Positions 44,701 to 52,945 of a stretch of 64,000 nt of DNA are shown piece by piece (the stretch's first letter is position 1; every line of letters begins with the position of its first letter). Position numbers and translations under genes: made by a program. The stretch is from Knufia peltigerae. Lineage: Eukaryota; Ascomycota; Eurotiomycetes; Chaetothyriales; Trichomeriaceae. The notes beneath the pieces were generated by a model, which did not search any database, had not been told where the DNA came from, and was given only the letters and a program-made list of their open reading frames with translations. The stretch lies in the NCBI GenBank assembly GCA_030247855.1, contig JAPDRN010000096.1, positions 62,001-126,000 on the forward strand, written 5' to 3'.

Positions 44701-45060
44701 CACATAGGTGGAGGCCACGGTGTCCTTGCCGACGATCTCCGGCAGTACCAGCCAGGACAGCGTGGTGTCGGTGTCGATGGGCAGATCGGTCTTGAACAGT
44801 TCGCGGCGTGCCTGGCCGCCACTGGCGCTGTAGTGCAACGCATGCAGGCCGCTGTAGCCGACGTTGCGCTTGGCCGCGTACGGCGCGCCGGGGCCGCTGC
44901 CGACTTCGACGGACAGCGCGCCAGCGGACCTGGCCGGTGCCGGCTCGCCCGGTTCGAAGGAGGTCTGCAGCCCTTGCGCCAGCACCGGCGTCGCAGTGGT
45001 CGCACAGGCCAGGGCCAGGGCGAGCGGAAGCAGGGCGCGGCGCGGATCGGACAGGGTCAT
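41716..45060 (-). CDS. GH92 family alpha-mannosidase, exported
   Basis: 1114-residue calcium-dependent glycoside hydrolase family 92 enzyme, usually exo-alpha-1,2-mannosidase trimming high-mannose glycans. A signal peptide (MTLSDPRRALLPLALALACA, cleavage near VLAQG) precedes an N-terminal beta-sandwich and the (alpha/alpha)6 barrel. Diagnostic stretches are NNGFWDTFRTTWPAYALF, GTSSDVAFADAWLKG and GDEDNGETSAWYVLASLGLY, the last carrying the catalytic-base region. The last 150 residues look like an F5/8-type discoidin module. The ATG at 45060 has GGAGA 7 bp upstream. It is the first gene of a pair with the coupled metallopeptidase, suggesting glycoprotein breakdown. Confidence 0.93.
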   Translation of the reverse strand: MTLSDPRRALLPLALALACATTATPVLAQGLQTSFEPGEPAPARSAGALSVEVGSGPGAPYAAKRNVGYSGLHALHYSASGGQARRELFKTDLPIDTDTTLSWLVLPEIVGKDTVASTYVSLDLLLDDGSRVSASGARDQHGVALGAQAQGDSKTLYPQQWARKAVRLGDVPALKGRRVIAIELEVASADGAPVSGWIDDVRLDVQTRQAPQRVSDWVLTTRGTQANGTFSRGNNFPATAVPHGFNFWTPVTDAGALNWLYRWNEQNDAKNRPQLQALALSHQPSPWMGDRQTFQVMPSAMRGVPEADRSKRALSFDRAQESARPYRYDVRFDNGIAASIAPTDHAALFRFEFPAGGDANLLFDNVDARGGLTLDAATQTLSGYTDTRSGLSNGATRMYVVASFDKPWRSSGQIGTGRPTGYIKFDAGSERRVTMRIATSLISVEQARHNLALELAAADTLESVAGRAQDAWDARLARFDIGNASDDQKTTLYSSLYRLYLYPNSGHENVGTAAAPEWRYASQASAADDNTDGSATRSFAPVRDGKVFVNNGFWDTFRTTWPAYALFTPDDAGQLVQGFIEQYRAGGWVARWSSPGYADLMVGTSSDVAFADAWLKGIGGFDPEEAYAAALKNATVVPPDRHVGRKGMDRSTFRGYASADVHEGMSWTMEGALNDFGIANMAEALAKRATTPSARERYATEADYFRYRAASYATMFDPAAGFFQGRRPDGSWRLQAKDYDPRVWGHDYTESNGWTFAFTAAHDGEGLAALYGGRDKLAAKLDTFFATPETADAAFAGSYGGTIHEMTEARDVRMGMYAHSNQPAHHIPWMYLYAGQPWKTQQHVREILSRLYVGSEIGQGYPGDEDNGETSAWYVLASLGLYPLRMGAPEYAIGSPAFQHARVELRGGAVLTVNAAQNSRENVYVQSLKINGKPWTKTWVPHDVIAKGATLDFVMGPQPSRWGSGMDDVPRSLTARGQRPQLLHDLLGGGAQATLADGRALPALVDDDATTAVPLGGGATIALSHVGDGVPTMYTLTSGDGAIRGGEWTLEARAGNGRWVTLDQRRSEDFSSARQTRPFRIASPSRYAEYRLRLAAPGRLQLAEIELLAPSPLQ

Positions 45061-45497
45061 GCAGGGTCTCCCGGTAGGGCAGGCGGCAGGCAGAACCCGC
45101 ATCGGCGAACACCACGGACAGCATCGCCCCGTCCGCCACGGGGCAGTCGGGAGGCGATGCAGGTCCGGTGGGGGGCGGGCCATGCGATCGGGTCAGGAAT
45201 GGATCGGACCCGATGCTGCAACAGCTGGCAGCGCCCTGACAAGTGCCATTTAGTTCGATCCAAACGCGGGAAATTCGCACGAAGACCGGTTCTGCACGGA
45301 ACTGGCTGGTGCGCATGGGGATTTCCTGTCGCCGTGGCTCGCCGCCGCCGCCGGGGAGCGGGCAGGGCGGTTGCATGGCGGGGCCAGGGCGTTGACCTGA
45401 AGCAGGCCAACGCGCGCAGCGGCCACGCCGCGCACGGTGTTTGTCGGGCCCAGATGCTAGAATCGCAGGCCTCGCAATCCGTTCATCGACATCCGCC
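45061..45497. promoter_or_regulatory. Divergent region upstream of GH92 and the zinc-finger gene
   Basis: 437 bp without a convincing gene. An 8-bp stem (ATCGGGTC 45187-45194, GACCCGAT 45207-45214) lies upstream of GH92. An AT-richer patch 45241-45290 could hold the GH92 promoter. TGCTAGAAT (45455-45463), an extended -10-like element, lies 35 bp before the zinc-finger start. Confidence 0.4.
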
Positions 45498-45695
45498 ATG
45501 AGCCATACCGCCACCGCGCCCGCCAACGCCGAAAAGCGCTACACCGTGCACCGCAGCGATCTGCCGCTGAGTTGCCCGACTCCGGAAATGGCGCTGTGGA
45601 ACTCGCATCCGCGGGTGTACCTGCCGATCGAAGACGAACCCAACGGGCAAGCGCAGTGTGCTTACTGCGGCGCCGTGTTCGTGCTGGCCGACTAA
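45498..45695 (+). CDS. Small zinc-finger domain protein (zf-CHCC, NDUFS6-like)
   Basis: 65-residue protein of the bacterial family related to the complex I subunit NDUFS6. Zinc ligand candidates are Cys in PLSCPTPEMALW, His in NSHPRVYLP and the CAYC pair in AQCAYCGAVFVL, in the usual C-H-C-C order and spacing. The family consensus PCPxxxMxxWxxHPRVYLP is clear. The ATG at 45498 fits the family length. The next gene, a glycosyltransferase, starts 15 bp later, so the two may be co-transcribed. Confidence 0.9.
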   Translation: MSHTATAPANAEKRYTVHRSDLPLSCPTPEMALWNSHPRVYLPIEDEPNGQAQCAYCGAVFVLAD

Positions 45696-45710
45696 GCGGC
45701 CGCCCCCTCG

Positions 45711-46826
45711 ATGCGCCGATTGACCGTGGTGCAGTTGCTGCCGGCGCTGCACTCCGGCGGCGTCGAGCGCTCGACCCTCGAAATCGCCGCGGCCCTGGTC
45801 GCTGCCGGCCATCGCGCGCTGGTAGTGTCGGCCGGTGGGCGCCTGGTGCAGCCTCTGCTCGACAGCGGTGGCGAGCACCTGACCCTGGATATCGGCCGCA
45901 AGTCGCTGCTGACGCTGCGCCATCTGCCGACCCTGCGCCGCCTGTTCACCGAAGTGGGCGCCGACATTGTCCACGCCCGTTCGCGCCTGCCAGCGTGGCT
46001 GGGGCTGTATGCGATCCGTGCGATGCAGCCAGCGCAGCGCCCGCATTGGGTTACCACTGTGCATGGGCTGAATTCGCCCGGTAGCTACAGCGCGGTGATG
46101 ACCAGCGGCGAACGCGTGATCTGTGTATCCAATAGCGTGCGCGACTACGTGCACACGCATTACCCGACGGTGGCACGCGACAGGCTGCAGGTGATCCCGC
46201 GCGGGGTGGATGTCAGTCAGTTCCCACGTGTGGCCCGCGCCGATCGGCGGCCCCGGCTGGCGCTGGCGACGGACTACCCGTGGCTGGCCCGGGTCGACGG
46301 ACCGTTGCTGCTGCTGCCCGGTCGCGGCACCCGGCTGAAGGGCCACGCCCACGCGCTGCAGTTGCTGGCCGATGTCCGCAAAGCGGGCGTGCCGGCACAG
46401 CTGTGGATGCTGGGCACCGACGAGCCTGGCCGGGAAGCCTATGTGGCAGAACTGCGCAGGCAGGCAGAGGTGCTTGGCGTTACCAGCGCCGTGCACATCA
46501 GCACGCCGACCGCGCGCATTGCTCAGGCGTACGCCGCCAGCGATCTGGTGCTGCAGCTGTCGGACAAACCGGAAGCCTTTGGTCGCACCGTGGTCGAAGC
46601 GTTGTCGGTCGGTCGCCCGGTGCTGGGTTGGAACCATGGTGGGGTCGGCGAACTGCTGCAGCAGCTGCAACCCAGTGGCGCCGTGCCGCTGGGCAACGCG
46701 CAGCTGCTGGGTGAACGTGCGCTGGCCCTGCTGGCACAGCCGCCATCGCTGCCGGGCCGTATCCCGTTTACCCTGCAGGCCATGCAGCGCGATACCCTCC
46801 GCCTCTATGCCGACCTCGCTGGCTGA
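45711..46826 (+). CDS. Glycosyltransferase family 4, probably lipopolysaccharide core
   Basis: 371-residue GT-B glycosyltransferase. The acceptor-side motif is LLPALHSGGVERSTLEIAAAL; the donor-side EX7E-like segment is KPEAFGRTVVEALSVGRPVLGWNHGGV, where the two Glu contact the nucleotide sugar. The region PRGVDVSQFPR is also typical of GT4. It overlaps the following O-antigen ligase-like gene by 20 bp, and lpxL-like and waaA genes lie close by, so transfer of a sugar onto LPS core or another surface glycan is likely. Sugar identity cannot be read. Confidence 0.9.
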   Translation: MRRLTVVQLLPALHSGGVERSTLEIAAALVAAGHRALVVSAGGRLVQPLLDSGGEHLTLDIGRKSLLTLRHLPTLRRLFTEVGADIVHARSRLPAWLGLYAIRAMQPAQRPHWVTTVHGLNSPGSYSAVMTSGERVICVSNSVRDYVHTHYPTVARDRLQVIPRGVDVSQFPRVARADRRPRLALATDYPWLARVDGPLLLLPGRGTRLKGHAHALQLLADVRKAGVPAQLWMLGTDEPGREAYVAELRRQAEVLGVTSAVHISTPTARIAQAYAASDLVLQLSDKPEAFGRTVVEALSVGRPVLGWNHGGVGELLQQLQPSGAVPLGNAQLLGERALALLAQPPSLPGRIPFTLQAMQRDTLRLYADLAG

Positions 46827-48138
46827 CGCCGCGCCGATCCTGCGCGACGAGCGCGCTGGCCGCTGGGCACCCTGGTGGGTACTGGCCTACGTCGCGTTGT
46901 GGCCGCTGCCTGGTATCGCCGAAACAGTGCTTGGCCTGGGGGCGCTGTACGCCGCCGCACGCATGGTCATCCGCCGGGTGCAGCATCGACCGCATCTGCT
47001 GAGCCCGGCAGCGTGGGCGCTGACATCGATTCTTTTCCTTGGCTACTGGTTGCCGCAGGCGTTCTCGGCCTTTGATGCCGTCGACCCGTCGGCGTCGTGG
47101 ACCAAAGCGGCGGCCGGGCTGCGCTATCTGCCCTTCATGTGGCTGGTGGCGATTGCCGTGGCCACCGCGCAGCGGCGGCGCTTGACCTTGGGTGGGTTGG
47201 CGGTGATCACCGGCCTGTGGACGCTCGACGCGCTGGTGCAGGCACTGGCAGGCACCAGCCCCTGGTTCTGGTCGCTGCAGCAGATCAAGCTGGCCATCAG
47301 CGGCAACGCATTGTGCCCGGCTGCAGAAGCCGCGCTGGCTGATCGTCTCAGCGGAGCGCTTGGGCCGTGCAACCTGAAATTCGGCCAGGTGCTGGCCAGT
47401 CTTTCGCCGTTCCTGTTGTTGCCGGCGGCGCGCCGTTTCGGCAATGCGGGCTGGCTGCTGGCCGCTGCTGCAGTGGGCGTGGTGCTGCTGCTGGCCGGCT
47501 CCCGTGCCTCATGGATCACCTTCGGCCTGGTGGTTGTCTACAGCGGCGTGCGCCAACTGGGGTGGAAGCGGTTGGGGCTGCTGGCGCTGGTGGGTGTTCT
47601 CTCGGCGGGCGTACTGACTGCCAGCGTGCCGCAGCTGCGGGAGCGTGTGGCGCGCACGGCAATGGCCTGGGGCGGTGGTGAGGACGGGGTCGAACAGGCA
47701 CTGTCCGGTCGTACCCGCATCTGGAGCGCAGCGGCCTGCATGATCGAAGCGCATCCGATCAATGGTGTCGGCGCTCGTGGCTTCCGCGATGCCTATCCCC
47801 ATTGCGTTGCGGATGAAGGGCCGGCGGTGTGGGGCACGATGCCGGCGCTGCACGCCCACCAGATCGTGCTGGAAATCCTTGCCGAAACCGGTGTGCTGGG
47901 TCTGTTGCTGTGGCTGGCAGCGGTGGCGCAGGCATGGCGGGCATGGCGCTTCGCCCCGGCAGCGGCGCGCGAGCGCGCACGCCCGGCAATGCTCGCACTG
48001 GCGGTTACCGTGTTCCCGCTCAATACCCACCTTGCGTTCTATTCCGCGTTCTGGGGCGGCCTGACCGTGCTGCTCGCCGCGCTGTTCGTCGGCACGTTGC
48101 TGGCGCGCGAACCGGACGATCTGCCGCGCGCCGCGTAA
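46807..48138 (+). CDS. O-antigen ligase family membrane protein (WaaL-like)
   Basis: 443-residue polytopic protein with about 12 helices and the Wzy_C/O-antigen ligase signature: LAGSRASWITFGLVVVY, then a large periplasmic loop with ALSGRTRIWSAAACMIEAHPI and GVGARGFRDAYP, then HAHQIVLEILAETGVLGLLLWL. The His in HAHQIVLE and the Arg in SGRTRIW are the conserved catalytic candidates for transfer from undecaprenyl diphosphate. The start at 46807 lies inside the glycosyltransferase gene (20-bp overlap). Ligase versus polymerase function cannot be decided from sequence. Confidence 0.87.
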   Translation: MPTSLADAAPILRDERAGRWAPWWVLAYVALWPLPGIAETVLGLGALYAAARMVIRRVQHRPHLLSPAAWALTSILFLGYWLPQAFSAFDAVDPSASWTKAAAGLRYLPFMWLVAIAVATAQRRRLTLGGLAVITGLWTLDALVQALAGTSPWFWSLQQIKLAISGNALCPAAEAALADRLSGALGPCNLKFGQVLASLSPFLLLPAARRFGNAGWLLAAAAVGVVLLLAGSRASWITFGLVVVYSGVRQLGWKRLGLLALVGVLSAGVLTASVPQLRERVARTAMAWGGGEDGVEQALSGRTRIWSAAACMIEAHPINGVGARGFRDAYPHCVADEGPAVWGTMPALHAHQIVLEILAETGVLGLLLWLAAVAQAWRAWRFAPAAARERARPAMLALAVTVFPLNTHLAFYSAFWGGLTVLLAALFVGTLLAREPDDLPRAA

Positions 48139-48145
48139 TGTCCGC

Positions 48146-48366
48146 ATCCACGCATGGCGTGGATCTACTGGAGTGCGTGGGGCGGGGCTGTATCCACGCA
48201 TGGCGTGGATCTACCGGATTACGCGGGGCGGGTGGTCGTATCCACGCATGGCGTGGATCTACCGGAGTGCGCGGGGAGGGGGGCGTATCCACGCATGGCG
48301 TGGATCTACTGGATTGCGCGGGGAGAATGGTCGTGTCTCATCAGTAGATCCACGCCATGCGTGGAT
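48146..48366. repeat. SMAG repeat array upstream of the RAYT gene
   Basis: Fills the 329-bp gap 48139-48467. Four direct 23-bp copies in reverse orientation (48146-48168, 48192-48214, 48240-48262, 48287-48309) alternate with similar GC-rich 23-25 bp spacers, giving a period of 46-48 bp. One forward copy (48344-48366) closes the array. Each copy has GTAG head plus CCACGC/GCGTGG stem and CAT loop. Confidence 0.95.
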
Positions 48367-48467
48367 GGGCTTTCCCATGAACATTGGCCGTCGTCGCGGC
48401 TTTTCCCGACCTGCCACAAGGTGGTCCGCCAATGCACGCAGGGTCGCGCAACCCGCAGTCTGTGCCC

Positions 48468-48917
48468 ATGGCCAGCCCCAGACTCCGTTACGGTCGCTAC
48501 TCCCGCACAGGCAACATCTATTCCCTGACCACGGCGACCCACGGCCGTGCCCCCTTTTTCGCCGATGCCGCCAACGTGGTGGTCCTGGTCGATACCCTGC
48601 GCTTCATCGAACGCAATGGTTTCAGTCACAGCCTCGCCTGGGTTGTGATGCCCGACCACCTGCACTGGTTGATGGAACTGCAGAAGGGAACGCTGGCCCA
48701 GTGCATGGCCGTGCTCAAATCACGCAGCGGTCGGCTGCTGAACCGGCAACTGGGACAGAAAGGACCACTGTGGCAGCACGGCTACCACGACCATGCAGTG
48801 CGTACCGATGAATCCCTTCATGACAAGGCGATGTACATCCTGGGCAATCCGGTGCGGGCCGGATTGGCCGGCGAGTTGGGGGAGTACCCGCATGCGTGGT
48901 GTCGTTGGCCGTTGTAG
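48468..48917 (+). CDS. REP-associated tyrosine transposase (RAYT)
   Basis: 149-residue single-strand DNA transposase of the Y1/IS200-like type, domesticated to act on REP palindromes. It opens with RLRYGRYSRTGNIYSLTTAT. The HUH metal site is VVMPDHLHWLM (His-Leu-His), and the likely nucleophile Tyr is in DKAMYILGNPVRAGLAGE, the RAYT hallmark. I chose the ATG at 48468 because it gives the standard RAYT N-terminus; longer in-frame starts run into the repeat array. It is flanked by five SMAG copies upstream and two downstream, so these are its probable substrates and the source of the genome's GTAG repeats. Confidence 0.93.
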   Translation: MASPRLRYGRYSRTGNIYSLTTATHGRAPFFADAANVVVLVDTLRFIERNGFSHSLAWVVMPDHLHWLMELQKGTLAQCMAVLKSRSGRLLNRQLGQKGPLWQHGYHDHAVRTDESLHDKAMYILGNPVRAGLAGELGEYPHAWCRWPL

Positions 48918-48940
48918 ATTCCGTTGTCGGAGCGGAGAGC

Positions 48941-49001
48941 ATCCACGCATGGCGTGGATCTACTGGGAATGCCGGTCCGTGGATCCACGCCATGCGTGGA
49001 T
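48941..49001. repeat. SMAG repeat pair downstream of the RAYT gene
   Basis: Reverse copy 48941-48963 and forward copy 48979-49001 (head GTGG instead of GTAG), 15 bp apart, between the convergent RAYT and acyltransferase genes. Confidence 0.92.
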
Positions 49002-49026
49002 GGGGCCTTCCCGACCGCCCATCATC

Positions 49027-49944
49027 TCACTTGTAGAAATCGCTCCGCCCACCGGGCTGGCGCTTGAAGCGGCGATGGATCCACAGGTACTGGTCCGGGG
49101 CCTCGCGCACCATCTGTTCGATGGCCTGGTTGACCCGTGTGGTATCGGCTTCGACGTCCTCGCTGGGGAAATTCTCCAGCGGCGCGCCGATTTTCAGGAA
49201 GTACTTCCCGCCTTCGCGGCGATGGAAGTAGGGGATGACCGCACAACCGGTCATTCGCGCCAGCTGGTGGGTGGCGGTGATGGTGGAGGCGGTGTGGCCG
49301 AAGAACGGCACGAATACGGTGTCCTTGCCGCGCATGTCCTGGTCGGGGGCGTACCAGAGGAAGCCGCCCTTCTTCAGGTGGCGCACCGTCGCGCGGATGT
49401 CCTCGTTGGCGTACATCGCCTTGGCATAGCGCAGGCGGCCGAACTTCACCGCCCACTCGTACACCGGGTTCTTGTGCTTGCGGTACATGCCGGACAGGTC
49501 GACGTGGTCGCACAGCAGGCGGCCGCACATCTCCAGGGTCATGAAGTGGCCCGAGACCAGCAGCACGCCGCGGCCTTCGGCCTGCATCTGCTTGAGGTGT
49601 TCCAGCCCCTCGATGTGCACCTGCGGGCGGATGCTGTCGATGCTGCCCCACCAGGAGCGCGCGCATTCGAAGATGCCCACGCCCAGTGCATCAAAGCTGT
49701 CGCGCACCAGCCGCTTGCGCCAGGCCTCGTCCTTCTCGGGGAAGCACAGCTTGAGATTGACCTCGGCGGCATGACGACGGCTGCCGGCCAGGCGCCAGGC
49801 GATCGAGCCGACCCCGCGGCCGAGCGCGCGCTGCAGCATCCACGGCAGCCGGGCGATCCCGAAGGCTGTGAACATGACGGCAAACATCGGCCAGTTGCGT
49901 GGATCACGCAGCGACGGACGGACGGCGGTGGTGGCATCGGACAT
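49027..49944 (-). CDS. Lipid A biosynthesis lauroyl/myristoyl acyltransferase (LpxL/HtrB family)
   Basis: 305-residue inner-membrane enzyme adding a secondary acyl chain to lipid A from acyl-ACP. One N-terminal hydrophobic segment (MFAVMFTAFGIARLPWMLQ) anchors it. The catalytic HX4E dyad is in LLVSGHFMTLEM, followed by YRKHKNPVYEW, WYAPDQDMRGKDTVFVPFFG and the terminal DQYLWIHRRFKRQP typical of LpxL. It is divergent from waaA, whose product makes the Kdo2-lipid IVA substrate, with 60 bp between. Confidence 0.93.
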   Translation of the reverse strand: MSDATTAVRPSLRDPRNWPMFAVMFTAFGIARLPWMLQRALGRGVGSIAWRLAGSRRHAAEVNLKLCFPEKDEAWRKRLVRDSFDALGVGIFECARSWWGSIDSIRPQVHIEGLEHLKQMQAEGRGVLLVSGHFMTLEMCGRLLCDHVDLSGMYRKHKNPVYEWAVKFGRLRYAKAMYANEDIRATVRHLKKGGFLWYAPDQDMRGKDTVFVPFFGHTASTITATHQLARMTGCAVIPYFHRREGGKYFLKIGAPLENFPSEDVEADTTRVNQAIEQMVREAPDQYLWIHRRFKRQPGGRSDFYK

Positions 49945-50004
49945 GCCGCCATTCTACCAACCCGGCCGCGTGTCTTTCCCGGGGGGCTCCCGTATCCTTG
50001 CCGC

Positions 50005-51303
50005 ATGCGTAAAGACCCTGTCGAATGGATCCTGCGCGGTCTGTACTCGGCCGTGCTGTACCTCCTGCTGCCGATCACCGTGTACCACCTGGTCTGGCGC
50101 GGCTTCCGGGTCCGTGAATACTTCCGGCGCTGGGATGAACGCTATGCGTCCTATCCGCAGCCGAGCGGCCAGCCGCGGGTCTGGCTGCATGCGGTCTCGG
50201 TGGGCGAGGTCAACGCCGCTGCGCCGCTGGTCAACGCGCTGCGCGAGCAGCGGCCGGACATCCGCTGGGTCATCACCACCATCACCCCGACCGGCTCGGA
50301 ACGGGTGCGCGCGCTGTGGGGCGATGCGCTCGACCACGTGTACCTGCCGTACGACGTCCCCGGCAGCGTCAACCGCTTCCTCGGCCACTTCCAGCCCAGC
50401 CTGGCGTTGATCCTGGAAACCGAACTGTGGCCGAACATGCTGTTCGGCTGCCGCGACCGCCGCATTCCGGTCTACATCCTCAATGCGCGCCTGTCGGCCC
50501 GATCGCTGCGCGGCTACCGGGTGCTGGCAGCACTGATCCGGCGTGCGCTGCGCACGGTCACCTGCGTGGCTGCACAATCGCAGGATGACGCCGCACGTTT
50601 CGTGCAGCTGGGTGCGGCGCCGGAACAGGTGCAGGCGCTGGGCAACCTGAAATTCGACATCGCCACGCCGGACGTGCAGCCCTTCATCGAACAGTTCCAT
50701 GCCCACGTACCGGCCACGCGCCCGGTGTGGATCGCGGCCAGTACACATGACGGCGAAGAGCAGGCGGTGATCGAGCTGCACCGTCGTCTGCGCCAGCAGC
50801 ATCCGGACCTGCTGCTGCTGTGGGCGCCGCGGCATCCCGAGCGCTTTCCCAAGGTGGAGGCGCTGGCCCGCGAGCAGGGCTGGAGCGTGGCGACGCGGCG
50901 CGCACAGCAGTGGCCCGGGGCCGGCAGCGATGTCTTCGTCATCGACACGCTGGGCGAATTGATGCCGTTCTACGGCTGTGCCCAGGTTGCCTTCGTCGGT
51001 GGCAGCCTGCAGGCCATCGGCGGCCACAACCTGCTGGAGCCTGCGGCAATGGGCACTGCAGCGGTGACCGGCCCGCACCTGCACAACTTCGCCGAGATCT
51101 CGCGGCGCATGCGTGAGGCCGGTGCACTGCTGATCGGCGAGGACGCGCAGGCGGTCGGCGATCTGCTGCTGCACCTGCTCGATGACGCGCAGGCGCGCGA
51201 GGACATGGCCCGCGCCGGTTGCACGCTGGTCAGCAATGGGCGCGGCGCGCTGCAGCGGACCCTGCAGCTGGTGGCTCCGCACCTGCCGCCGCCGCTGGCC
51301 TGA
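50005..51303 (+). CDS. waaA: Kdo transferase WaaA
   Basis: 432-residue GT30 enzyme that transfers 3-deoxy-D-manno-octulosonate to lipid IVA at the inner membrane. A hydrophobic N-terminus (about residues 10-32) is followed by VWLHAVSVGEVNAAAPL with the catalytic Glu, TTITPTGSERV, LILETELWPNML, YILNARLSARS and the donor-site FVGGSLQAIGGHNLLEPAAMGTA. The length and order match the family. The start ATG at 50005 opens the anchor helix. It is divergent from the lipid A acyltransferase gene. Confidence 0.95.
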   Translation: MRKDPVEWILRGLYSAVLYLLLPITVYHLVWRGFRVREYFRRWDERYASYPQPSGQPRVWLHAVSVGEVNAAAPLVNALREQRPDIRWVITTITPTGSERVRALWGDALDHVYLPYDVPGSVNRFLGHFQPSLALILETELWPNMLFGCRDRRIPVYILNARLSARSLRGYRVLAALIRRALRTVTCVAAQSQDDAARFVQLGAAPEQVQALGNLKFDIATPDVQPFIEQFHAHVPATRPVWIAASTHDGEEQAVIELHRRLRQQHPDLLLLWAPRHPERFPKVEALAREQGWSVATRRAQQWPGAGSDVFVIDTLGELMPFYGCAQVAFVGGSLQAIGGHNLLEPAAMGTAAVTGPHLHNFAEISRRMREAGALLIGEDAQAVGDLLLHLLDDAQAREDMARAGCTLVSNGRGALQRTLQLVAPHLPPPLA

Positions 51304-51538
51304 GGCCCCGCCTGTCGCCCTCAGGTGTTTCAAGGGCGCCCCGGCTTTGCGCTGTCGTGAACGCCTGCATCAAGCCTGCTTGATGGCCTTGAATCTGTCG
51401 TAGCTGGACCGCTCCCGTCGTCCACGGCGTGCAAGCCGTCACATCATCGTTCGTATGGCGCAGATTCCGATTCCGCCTACCGCGTCAGGCTGCCAGCCTG
51501 TTGTCGACCACGCTTGGACGACATCAAGGGAGCTTTGA

Positions 51539-52861
51539 ATGATCGGCGACAACGGAGACGTGCTGCAGGCCAGTGCGCAGGCCGGAGGGCTGGGCACCGA
51601 CCATCTGCTGGTGGTGGCGCTGACCCTGCTGATGGGGGGCAGCGTTGTCGCTCTGGTCGGCCAGCACACGGCGGCGCAGGCGGGGCCCGCCATTGTTCTC
51701 AGCTTGTTGCTGGCGGCGCTGGGTGCGGTGCCGATGCTGTATTGCCTTCGTCTGGCGATGCGGCGTCTGCCGAATCCTTCAGGCCTGCATGGTCTGCTGC
51801 GTGCCGCCTGGGGCAAGCTGTTCGCCGATGTACTGGTGATTGCCCTGCTGCTGGAACTGACGGCGACCACCGCAGGCCTGGCGCAATCGATGGCGCGCCA
51901 TCTGTACGCAGCCGCTGAGGTCATCGATGCCTCGCCCGCGCAGTGGATGCCATTGTCGCTGGCGGCGTCGATCCTGTTGCTGCTGCTGGGGGCTGCTGCT
52001 GCATTGCTGCGAACGCCGCGCGTGCTGCTGTTGGCCAGTGCACTGCTGACGGTGAAGCTGGGCGTTGGCCTGCTGCTGTTGTTGCTGGCAGCGCGCCATG
52101 TGCACTACGCGCATTGGATTCCGTGGCTGCCATCGGCGACCGCGCCCTATCGCTTCGGCCTGGGCGGCGTGCTGGCAGCGGGCGTGGCATTGCTCGGTGT
52201 CCTACTCGGTGCGGGCCTGCTGGCAGGGTTCTGCGGGAAGGTGTCGCGCCCTCGCTCGCAGATTTCCAGGGCCGCCGGCGCAGCGGTGCTGATGGCGATG
52301 TTGTGGCTGATGGTATTGGCTGCGCTGCAGTCGGGTCTCGTCGAGTTTGCTGCGTTGGCCAGCACGCGGCCGCTGTCGGTGGCGTTGCAGGGTGTCCCGC
52401 AGCTGCAGTGGTTGCTGCCACTGTTGCCGTTGGCGGGCGGCGCGGGGCTGGCGGCATTGCAGTTGGTGCTGCTGCTGTTGGCCGCGCGGTTGGGGGTGGA
52501 GGTCTGGCCTCCGGAACCCGGCGATGCGGGCTCCGATGCGCGTCTGCGGGTGACGATTGCGCTGACCATGCTGGCGGCGACGTTGGCGCTGTCGATGCCG
52601 GAGGGCTGGCTTCCACAGCTGCCGGGGCCTGCTGGCCTGCTGGTACTGGCCGCGGTATGCCTCGGCGTTGCCCGCAACCAATGGCAGGCACGGGCGGCGG
52701 CTGGCGAACGGCGGCGCATCCCGATGCTGCTCGCACCTGTAGCGACCGCACTGTGTCTGTTGCCGGCAGTCACGTCCCGCTTGTTCGTACCGGTGCTGAT
52801 GGTGCTGGCGGTCGTGCTGGCAGGCGCCCTGATACGTCGACATGCGGGGCGGTCGCGCTAG
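51539..52861 (+). CDS. APC-superfamily-like permease, divergent
   Basis: 440-residue membrane protein with about 11-12 helices, rich in Leu and Ala. The arrangement and short polar loops resemble amino acid/polyamine permeases, but the usual helix 1 GXXXG substrate motif is not obvious (QAGGLGTDHLLVVALTLLMGG), so the assignment is soft. The start at 51539 is supported by GGGAG 7 bp upstream. The preceding 235 bp contain no gene. It ends at a bidirectional terminator shared with tolC. No neighbouring gene hints at a substrate. Confidence 0.6.
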   Translation: MIGDNGDVLQASAQAGGLGTDHLLVVALTLLMGGSVVALVGQHTAAQAGPAIVLSLLLAALGAVPMLYCLRLAMRRLPNPSGLHGLLRAAWGKLFADVLVIALLLELTATTAGLAQSMARHLYAAAEVIDASPAQWMPLSLAASILLLLLGAAAALLRTPRVLLLASALLTVKLGVGLLLLLLAARHVHYAHWIPWLPSATAPYRFGLGGVLAAGVALLGVLLGAGLLAGFCGKVSRPRSQISRAAGAAVLMAMLWLMVLAALQSGLVEFAALASTRPLSVALQGVPQLQWLLPLLPLAGGAGLAALQLVLLLLAARLGVEVWPPEPGDAGSDARLRVTIALTMLAATLALSMPEGWLPQLPGPAGLLVLAAVCLGVARNQWQARAAAGERRRIPMLLAPVATALCLLPAVTSRLFVPVLMVLAVVLAGALIRRHAGRSR

Positions 52862-52898
52862 CACCGTGCGCGGCGGCAGCCATCTGCAATCAATAAAA

Positions 52899-52922
52899 AA
52901 AGCCACCCTCGCGGGTGGCTTT
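52899..52922. terminator. Bidirectional terminator between the permease and tolC
   Basis: 10-bp perfect stem (AAAGCCACCC 52899-52908, GGGTGGCTTT 52913-52922) with TCGC loop. A-rich on the left (six A before it) and T-rich on the right, so it works in both directions. Confidence 0.9.
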
Positions 52923-52945
52923 CTGATCAGACTGGTGGCGCCGAC

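Noticed and set aside
41061..45183. Longer N-terminus for the GH92 gene from 45183
   Set aside because: The extra 41 residues are Cys/Pro/Arg-rich and precede a clear signal peptide with a good ribosome site at 45060.
48146..48309. Four regularly spaced 23-bp repeats resembling a CRISPR array
   Set aside because: The repeats are SMAG palindromes found singly elsewhere in the window, the spacers resemble each other, and no cas gene is present.
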